Below, one piece after another: positions 48,546 through 53,828 of a DNA stretch of 53,828 bases. The stretch lies in assembly GCA_017415165.1 (NCBI GenBank), contig JAFQIY010000047.1:1-53828 (forward strand), written 5' to 3'. Under the pieces are notes generated by a model, which saw nothing but the letters and a program-made list of their open reading frames with translations, was not told the origin of the DNA and ran no database searches. The stretch comes from Oscillospiraceae bacterium. GTDB lineage: Bacteria; Bacillota; Clostridia; Oscillospirales; Ruminococcaceae. The first letter of the stretch is position 1, and each line of letters opens with the position of its first letter. The translations under genes and the position numbers were made by a program.

Positions 48546-50444
48546 TTACTTCATATAAAGTGCCATTTCAGATTTGATAATATTCTGATAGTCCATAGCA
48601 ATTGCCGCATATTTCCTGTCAAGCCTTATCAGCCTGCGGAGTGCGTCAATGCAGTTCTTGTAGTCACGGTTGTTTCTGAGAATATTAATTTCCGCCATTG
48701 TAACCGCCGCCATAATCTCAGCAGGAATACTGTTCTCACCGAAAGCGTTCAGATACATAATTCCAAGATTTCCTGCCGTGCTGTACAGGAATGACGCAGA
48801 CGTATTCACTTTAAGCAAGCCGTTTATCGTGCACAGACAAGCCCTTGCCGCCGTGTAGATATCGCCCCTTGCAACATCGCTGAAATCAATTTTTGAAGCC
48901 CTTTCAGCAAATCCCCTGATTGTGCGGAAGCCTGTTTCCATAAGCCGTTCAACGTCCTCACATTTTGAAAGGTACGGAACAGGCGCAATGCCCTCATCAA
49001 CCATTATGTAAAGCAGGTCAGGGTAGTCCATCCCGTGCTTTTCAGCATACGTCATCAGACGTGCTTCACCTGCACCTCTGCCCGAAAAATGCTCCTTGTA
49101 AATCGAAACCAGCTTGCGCTGAGAAGCAGATTTGAGATTTACCGATGACAGCTTGTTGATAACCGCGTTACGTTCATTTTCAGGCATTTCAAACACCAGC
49201 GAACGGAACGCACGGAAAAGTTCCTTCTGCAGCTTGCCGTCGCCCTCCGAAAGAACTGAAACAAGCTTCTTTGAGTCATACTCGTTCAATAAGCTTTTTT
49301 CCTGTGCAATACGGTTGTAGAAGTATTCACTGTTGCCGCTGTAAACTGAAACAGGGTAATTTCTGAAGCTGTTTTCAGCCTCCTTGTAATGCCTTGTTTT
49401 TATGCAGCAGACAGCATAATACAAATTCATCTCCGCAAGAGCATTTTCGTCCGACATATATCTGTAGGAATAAAGTATGTCACGGGTGTTGATGTTCTGC
49501 CTTTTAATTGTATCGTACAGACTGAAATAGCTGTTTGCCATTTCATAAGCCTCATCGTATCTTTCCGATGAGTAGAGCGCAATCGCCGCAAATGCAATAA
49601 TTTCAAGGTCGGTGCTGCGGATTTCATTCTTAATCTCCTTGCTGAGAGAGAAATATTCCTCGTGAACCCTGACAGCATCATCATAACGTCTGCGTGCAAC
49701 ATATGAGGAAATCATACAATGATAAAGTGCAAGCACATAATCGTCGTTATTTTCCTTGCAAAGCGCAATACCCTTTTCAAGATATTCGTAAGCCAGTGCC
49801 TCGGTTTCCTTGTCGGAATTCAGCGCCTCGAAAAGCTCACGGTACAGCGAAGCGCTTTCCTCGCCCGACTCCAGACGATTTTTCAGTATCTCATAGTTAC
49901 GCTTTGATTTTTCGGCACTTACCGTCTGCACATAACCGTAATGGTCTGCAATATCCTTAATCAGACGAACAGGCGGTCTGTGCGTATTGAGCTTTTCGTG
50001 CACAGGATTTATAAATTTTGTCTCGGGAAGAATTTTTGTAAGTCTCGGCACAAAGAAATCCACATATCTGCCTGTTCGCTCAGGATTGTTGTAATTTCTT
50101 ACCGAAAATGAAGCGGAGTTGTATTCCTTGTATTCCCCGGACTTGAAAAAGCTTATTATATCATCACAGGAAATGAAAATTTCGTCAGCGTCCACCGACA
50201 TAAACCATTCGCCCTGCGCCTGCATAAGTCCGACATTTCTTGCAGCGGAAAAATCATTTGTCCACTCATAGAAAAGAACCTTGTCCGTGTATTTTTTCGC
50301 AATCTCAACCGTGCCGTCAGTTGACCCCGTGTCAACAATAATCAGCTCGCTGCTGATATTTTTCAGAATAGGTTGAAGCGCTTCAAGGCATCTGCCAAGC
50401 ATCTTTTCCTCATTTTTAACAATCATACCGATGGTAAGCAGCAT
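48546..50444 (-). CDS. Family 2 glycosyltransferase with TPR-like C-terminus
   Basis: 632 residues. The first ~230 residues are a GT-A glycosyltransferase: LLTIGMIVKNEEKMLGRCLE, IIVDTGSTDGTVEIAKKY, EWTNDFSAARNVGLMQAQGE and the DxD motif in FMSVDADEIF. The rest is a long helical, TPR-like region (segments such as EYLEKGIALCKENNDDYVLA, AIALYSSERYDEAYEMANSY and AVCCIKTRHYKEAENSF). This architecture is common in clostridial enzymes that glycosylate proteins or peptides (SunS-like), but the acceptor here is unknown. No membrane helix. AAGGAG ribosome site. Confidence 0.85.
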   Translation of the reverse strand: MLLTIGMIVKNEEKMLGRCLEALQPILKNISSELIIVDTGSTDGTVEIAKKYTDKVLFYEWTNDFSAARNVGLMQAQGEWFMSVDADEIFISCDDIISFFKSGEYKEYNSASFSVRNYNNPERTGRYVDFFVPRLTKILPETKFINPVHEKLNTHRPPVRLIKDIADHYGYVQTVSAEKSKRNYEILKNRLESGEESASLYRELFEALNSDKETEALAYEYLEKGIALCKENNDDYVLALYHCMISSYVARRRYDDAVRVHEEYFSLSKEIKNEIRSTDLEIIAFAAIALYSSERYDEAYEMANSYFSLYDTIKRQNINTRDILYSYRYMSDENALAEMNLYYAVCCIKTRHYKEAENSFRNYPVSVYSGNSEYFYNRIAQEKSLLNEYDSKKLVSVLSEGDGKLQKELFRAFRSLVFEMPENERNAVINKLSSVNLKSASQRKLVSIYKEHFSGRGAGEARLMTYAEKHGMDYPDLLYIMVDEGIAPVPYLSKCEDVERLMETGFRTIRGFAERASKIDFSDVARGDIYTAARACLCTINGLLKVNTSASFLYSTAGNLGIMYLNAFGENSIPAEIMAAVTMAEINILRNNRDYKNCIDALRRLIRLDRKYAAIAMDYQNIIKSEMALYMK

Positions 50445-50501
50445 TGTTCCAACTCCTTTTCAGAATGGGATATATTGTATTTATAATAACATATTTGTGT
50501 T

Positions 50502-51455
50502 TCAATTGCAATAAGCGCCGTGCAAGCAGCCCTGTACCGTGTTCCTGCGCCGCATCTCCTTGTCAATGCCGTTCAGTACGGACTTTTTGTCCCTGCTCCA
50601 CAGCGGCGCAATAAGCGTTTCACGGTCGCCGTCCCCCGTAAGACGCTCAATCAGCGTGTCAGGGTGCAGCCTCTCCAGCTGGTCGCAGACCGTTTCAATG
50701 TAATCCTCCATTGACATTTCCGCAAACTCGCCCCGCTCAAACATCTCCGCCAGCACCGTGTCCCTTATAATATGAAGCAGATGAATTTTTACAGCGTGAG
50801 GACGAAGCCTGCCAAGCTCCTCAGCCGTTGCAAGCATCATTTCTCTTGTCTCAAAGGGGAGACCGTTTATGATATGCACGCATACATTTATGCCACGCTT
50901 TTCAAGCATTTCATAGCCGCGCAGAAAATCCGAATATGTGTGACAGCGGTTGATAAGCGCCGCCGTCCCGTCGTGAATTGTCTGCAAGCCAAGCTCCACC
51001 GTCAGATATGTTTCACGGGACAGCTCCGCAAGATAATCCGCCGTTTCCTCGCTTATGCAGTCAGGTCTTGTTGAAACCGCAAGTCCCACCGTGTTTTCGC
51101 AGGCAAGCGCCTCGCCGTACAGCCTTTTCAGCCTGTCAAGGGGAGCATAGGTGTTGGTGTTTGCCTGAAAATAGGGAATGTAGAACAGGTCGTCCCCCCA
51201 CTTGTTCACAAGCTTTTTTCTGACCTCGTCAAATTGCTCTGAGATGCTCCTGCAAGGACTGCCGCCGAAATCGCCGCTGCCCTTTGCCGAACAGTAAATA
51301 CACCCGCCCGTGCCCTTTGTCCCGTCAATGTTCGGACAGGTAAATCCGCCGTTCAGACTTATCTTTACCGCTTTTTTGCCGAAGCGCTTTTTCAGATACG
51401 CACTCTGCATATTGTACCGCTTGTTTGTAGCAGGGTCAGGCAGAATAATCCCCAT
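50502..51455 (-). CDS. Radical SAM protein, TIGR01212/YhcC family
   Basis: 317 residues from ATG 51455 (AAAGGAG eight bases upstream; a GTG three codons earlier overlaps that site). The iron-sulfur cysteines lie in GGFTCPNIDGTKGTGGCIYC (C-x11-C-x2-C), a spacing typical of this uncharacterised family, followed by ISTRPDCISEETADYLAELS-like segments (here LAVSTRPDCISEE) and HIINGLPFETREMM. The substrate is unknown. All cluster ligands are present. Not clearly in an operon with the neighbours. Confidence 0.88.
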   Translation of the reverse strand: MGIILPDPATNKRYNMQSAYLKKRFGKKAVKISLNGGFTCPNIDGTKGTGGCIYCSAKGSGDFGGSPCRSISEQFDEVRKKLVNKWGDDLFYIPYFQANTNTYAPLDRLKRLYGEALACENTVGLAVSTRPDCISEETADYLAELSRETYLTVELGLQTIHDGTAALINRCHTYSDFLRGYEMLEKRGINVCVHIINGLPFETREMMLATAEELGRLRPHAVKIHLLHIIRDTVLAEMFERGEFAEMSMEDYIETVCDQLERLHPDTLIERLTGDGDRETLIAPLWSRDKKSVLNGIDKEMRRRNTVQGCLHGAYCN

Positions 51456-51560
51456 TTTCAGCACTCCTTTTTTATATATTTTTAACGGATTTCAAGTCTT
51501 TTTTTTTACTATTATAGCGTATTATTCAGAAAAATGCTACTTAATTCGGCAAAAAAGCTA

Positions 51561-51588
51561 TTGCAATTTTTGTTTTTTGTGGTATAAT
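51561..51588 (+). promoter_or_regulatory. Promoter of the epimerase-like gene
   Basis: TTGCAA, 16 bases, TATAAT with TGG as extended -10. Confidence 0.75.
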
Positions 51589-51633
51589 GAAAGGGTATAG
51601 ATATATAAATTTACAGAACGGAGGGCGGCTTTT

Positions 51634-52572
51634 ATGAAAACTGTTATGGTTACAGGTGCATCCGGGCTTATCGGAAGCGAACTTTCTGAAGCCTTGCTTG
51701 CTAAAGGATTTAAAGTAATAGGTGTTGACAATACCCCTGGTGCATCAGTCAACAATCCTAATTATGTATTTGTTCAGACTTCTATCGATGATAAGGATAC
51801 TGTTACAAGAGCTATGTCCGAACACAGAATTGATGTGCTCGTCCACACAGCTTGTTCCGTAGATAACGACCTGCCTAATATTATTACATCTGCTCACGAA
51901 AAGCAGTCTGCAGCAGTTGACAAATATCTTTATAAAAATGCTGTTTCAGCAGGTGTGTCTGATATCATTCTCCTCAGCACACACCTTGTTTACGCTCCGC
52001 AGAAAACCCGTGAGCCAATCCGTGAAACCGCTGACGAAAAGCCTGCAAGTGATTATGCAAAAATGAAATTTGACAGCGAAAAGGCTCTCGCAAAGGTTAT
52101 CAAGGGCGCAGGCTCCTGCAAGGGCGTTATCGCAAGAGTTTGCCCAATTTACACAAAGACATATGTACCTAATCTCCACGCTAAGATTTTTGACCCTAAG
52201 GATAACTGCTCATATATCTACGGCTACGGCGATTACGGCTTCACATTCTGCTGTCTGTACAACTTCATCGACTTTGTTCTCGGTGTTCTCACAGTAAACG
52301 GCGGCATCAACTATCAGGGCGTGTATAACGTCTGCGATACAAAGCCTATCCTTGCAAAGGAAATCGTTGAGTTTGAAAGAGCACACCACAAGCTCGGTGC
52401 TGTTATCCAGCGTAACTACAGCGTTGTTAAGTCCATCGGCTTCGGCAACAAGGACGCAAAGGTTGACTACCGTTACAACGACCCGAGCATTGTCTGCAGC
52501 AACGTTTCCTACGACAACACAAAGGCACAGAGAATTTCCACATTCAGATGGAAGCTTTCCAACACAAAGTAA
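51634..52572 (+). CDS. NAD-dependent epimerase/dehydratase-like protein
   Basis: 312 residues, extended SDR family. MVTGASGLIGSELSEALLAK (nucleotide-binding loop), DVLVHTACSVDNDLP, the active-site region DIILLSTHLVYAP and YAKMKFDSEKA (YxxxK), followed by a C-terminal substrate region (IYGYGDYGFTFCCLYNFIDF). Length is normal for sugar-nucleotide epimerases, but substrate and reaction cannot be assigned. Ribosome site GGAGGG. It has its own promoter and terminator. Confidence 0.88.
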   Translation: MKTVMVTGASGLIGSELSEALLAKGFKVIGVDNTPGASVNNPNYVFVQTSIDDKDTVTRAMSEHRIDVLVHTACSVDNDLPNIITSAHEKQSAAVDKYLYKNAVSAGVSDIILLSTHLVYAPQKTREPIRETADEKPASDYAKMKFDSEKALAKVIKGAGSCKGVIARVCPIYTKTYVPNLHAKIFDPKDNCSYIYGYGDYGFTFCCLYNFIDFVLGVLTVNGGINYQGVYNVCDTKPILAKEIVEFERAHHKLGAVIQRNYSVVKSIGFGNKDAKVDYRYNDPSIVCSNVSYDNTKAQRISTFRWKLSNTK

Positions 52573-52583
52573 TATAAAAGCTG

Positions 52584-52615
52584 AACCGTCCTCATTATTG
52601 AGGGCGGTTTTTGTT
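52584..52615 (+). terminator. Terminator of the epimerase-like gene
   Basis: AACCGTCCTCA / TGAGGGCGGTT with a TTAT loop, then TTTTTGTT. Confidence 0.88.
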
Positions 52616-52702
52616 AAGGCGTTAAAGTATAAGTATCCCTATATCATTACTATAAAAATGTGTCGAAATATAGTGTAAAGCGCACAATTCTCAACAGCTT
52701 GC

Positions 52703-52731
52703 TTGACATATTTTTTGTAATGGTGTATAAT
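52703..52731 (+). promoter_or_regulatory. Consensus promoter of degV
   Basis: TTGACA (52703-52708), 17 bases, TATAAT (52726-52731). The degV start is 33 bases after the -10. Confidence 0.92.
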
Positions 52732-52763
52732 ATCTATGTATTAAAATTTGAAAGGGATCGCCT

Positions 52764-53654
52764 ATGGAAAACCGTGATTATGTAATTGTTACCGATACGA
52801 CAACCGATATGGGTGCTGACTATTATAAGGAAAACAACATCCCGTATATTGCCCTGCACTACATTATGGACGACAAGGAGTACGTCCAGTATGCCGAGGA
52901 CGGTATTGATATAAAAACTTTTTACGATAAAATCAGAAACGGAAGTATGCCTAAAACTTCGCAGGCTTCCTATGAGGATTTGTACAACATCTTTGAAAAA
53001 ATCGTCAAGGAAGGCAAGGATATCTTCTACCTGTCTTTCTCAGCCGCACTCAGTGGTTCTTACCATACCTCCACTATTGTTGCAGGCGATATTTCTGAAA
53101 AGTATCCTGAACGCAGGGTGAAATGCATCGACTCTGCAGCTGCCTGCGGCGGTGAGGGTCTGCTTCTTGATATGTGTATCAGAAAATACAACGACGGTTA
53201 TTCTCTCGACAAGCTTGTTTCCTATGCCGAGGAAACCAAGAATAAAATCGCTCACTTTGTAGTTGCCGATGACCTTAACCACCTCCACCGCGGCGGACGT
53301 GTTTCAAAGGTTTCCGCAGTAGTAGGCGGTATGCTCGGCATCAAGCCCCTTATCCACGTCAACGACGAGGGTAAGCTTATTCCTTACGGCAAAGTCCGCG
53401 GAAGAAAGGCTGCTATTGAGTCAATCGGAAATCAGATGAAGAAAAAATATATCCCCGGCGCAAACGAGGAAATCTTCATCAACCACGCCGACTGCCTTGA
53501 GGATGCCGAATATCTTGGCAATTACGTCAAAAAGCTTATGCCTGACGTAAAAAGAGTCCGCTACGGCGATATCGGTGCTGTAATAGGCTCTCACACGGGC
53601 GCAGGTACCCTTGCACTTTTCTTTGTTGCTGAAAACAAAGCACCTGTTGAATAA
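52764..53654 (+). CDS. DegV family fatty-acid-binding protein
   Basis: 296 residues. DegV/FakB proteins bind a fatty acid and present it to the kinase FakA for phosphorylation in Gram-positive lipid synthesis. Hallmarks: VIVTDTTTDMGADYYKE, MPKTSQASYEDLYNIF, YLSFSAALSGSYHTSTIV, CIDSAAACGGEGLLLDM, HLHRGGRVSKVSAVVGGML, IKPLIHVNDEGKLIPYGKVRG and GAVIGSHTGAGTLALFF. Start ATG follows AAAGGGATCGCCT. No fakA gene lies next to it. It ends at a terminator and then an AT-rich repeat. Confidence 0.95.
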   Translation: MENRDYVIVTDTTTDMGADYYKENNIPYIALHYIMDDKEYVQYAEDGIDIKTFYDKIRNGSMPKTSQASYEDLYNIFEKIVKEGKDIFYLSFSAALSGSYHTSTIVAGDISEKYPERRVKCIDSAAACGGEGLLLDMCIRKYNDGYSLDKLVSYAEETKNKIAHFVVADDLNHLHRGGRVSKVSAVVGGMLGIKPLIHVNDEGKLIPYGKVRGRKAAIESIGNQMKKKYIPGANEEIFINHADCLEDAEYLGNYVKKLMPDVKRVRYGDIGAVIGSHTGAGTLALFFVAENKAPVE

Positions 53655-53660
53655 AAACGA

Positions 53661-53688
53661 AAACTCCGCTGCACAAACAGCGGAGTTT
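53661..53688 (+). terminator. degV terminator
   Basis: AAACTCCGCTG / CAGCGGAGTTT with a CACAAA loop. The expected T run is cut off after TTT by the start of the AT-rich repeat. Confidence 0.8.
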
Positions 53689-53828
53689 GAGCCTGTCGAT
53701 AAAGTCGACAGGCTAATGAAAAATGAATAATGAATAGTGAATAGTTAAGGTGTCCGCTTTGCGGACATTTTTAATGTTATTGCCGAAGGCAATTCCTTAA
53801 TTATTCATTCTTCATTATTCAATATTCA
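53689..53828. repeat. AT-rich repeat, copy 2, truncated by the window end
   Basis: GAGCCTGTCGA/TCGACAGGC hairpin, then ATGAAAAATGAATAATGAAT, GTCCGC/GCGGAC, ATTGCC/GGCAAT and TTATTCATTCTTCATTATTC. It is the inverse of 46200-46381 with the same order of hairpins and the same junction to the preceding terminator (TTT followed by GAGCCTGTCGA). Confidence 0.88.

Overview
The window looks like a chromosomal segment of an anaerobic Gram-positive gut bacterium of the Oscillospiraceae/Ruminococcus type. This is inferred from Firmicutes-style AGGAGG ribosome sites, frequent GTG/TTG starts, FabV, a glycyl-radical (NrdD-like) protein, the PadR-DUF2812 pairing, TgpA-like transglutaminase and BspA-type LRR proteins, a CotH-domain lipoprotein with a Glu/Asp-rich style, and many hairpin repeats. 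No rRNA, CRISPR array, transposase or integrase was seen.

Layout. 1-2.9 kb: fabV and a PepV-type dipeptidase. 2.9-8.0 kb (minus): SDR oxidoreductase, membrane transglutaminase, membrane-anchored LRR protein and a DUF1444-like protein. 8.0-12.0 kb (minus): hairpin-rich spacer, phosphofructokinase, and a PAS/GGDEF/EAL c-di-GMP protein. 12.3-17.2 kb (plus): OmpR/VanR-type two-component system overlapping nth, then recQ. 17.3-21.5 kb (plus): PadR regulator with a clear promoter and palindromic operator, followed by three tandem DUF2812 membrane paralogues. 21.6-27 kb: pyk (minus), a small protein resembling the glycyl-radical C-terminus of NrdD (plus), murA (plus), aspartate kinase (minus). 27-33.3 kb (minus): sbcC-rsmE, mgtE with a 29-codon leader ORF, and mazF. 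33.5-36 kb (plus): an MtaD-type deaminase and galE. 36-38.7 kb (minus): ankyrin, TPR and small membrane proteins, then four tRNAs (Val-Asp-Phe-Gly). 38.86-46.1 kb (minus): a nine-gene phage-derived head cassette (terS, terL, portal, capsid, protease, connector-like and tail-hub-like genes). 46.2-51.5 kb (minus): CotH lipoprotein, glycosyltransferase with a long helical C-terminus, radical SAM protein. 51.6-53.8 kb (plus): NAD-dependent epimerase-like protein and DegV.

The most unusual features are: (i) the compact capsid-and-packaging cassette without integrase, tape measure, sheath or lysis genes, whose intergenic gaps hold the same repeats as the rest of the chromosome; (ii) the candidate leader peptide of mgtE, placed between a consensus promoter and mutually exclusive hairpins; (iii) the 86-residue NrdD-tail protein, possibly a 'spare' glycyl-radical domain; (iv) the PadR-DUF2812 triple operon; and (v) at least three families of palindromic intergenic repeats. 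One repeat family is 123 bp long, ends in a 12-bp palindrome and repeatedly abuts promoter -35 boxes. Another is a chain of hairpins whose stems differ between copies by compensating changes.

All identifications rest on reading the sequence and remembered family motifs; no database search was possible.
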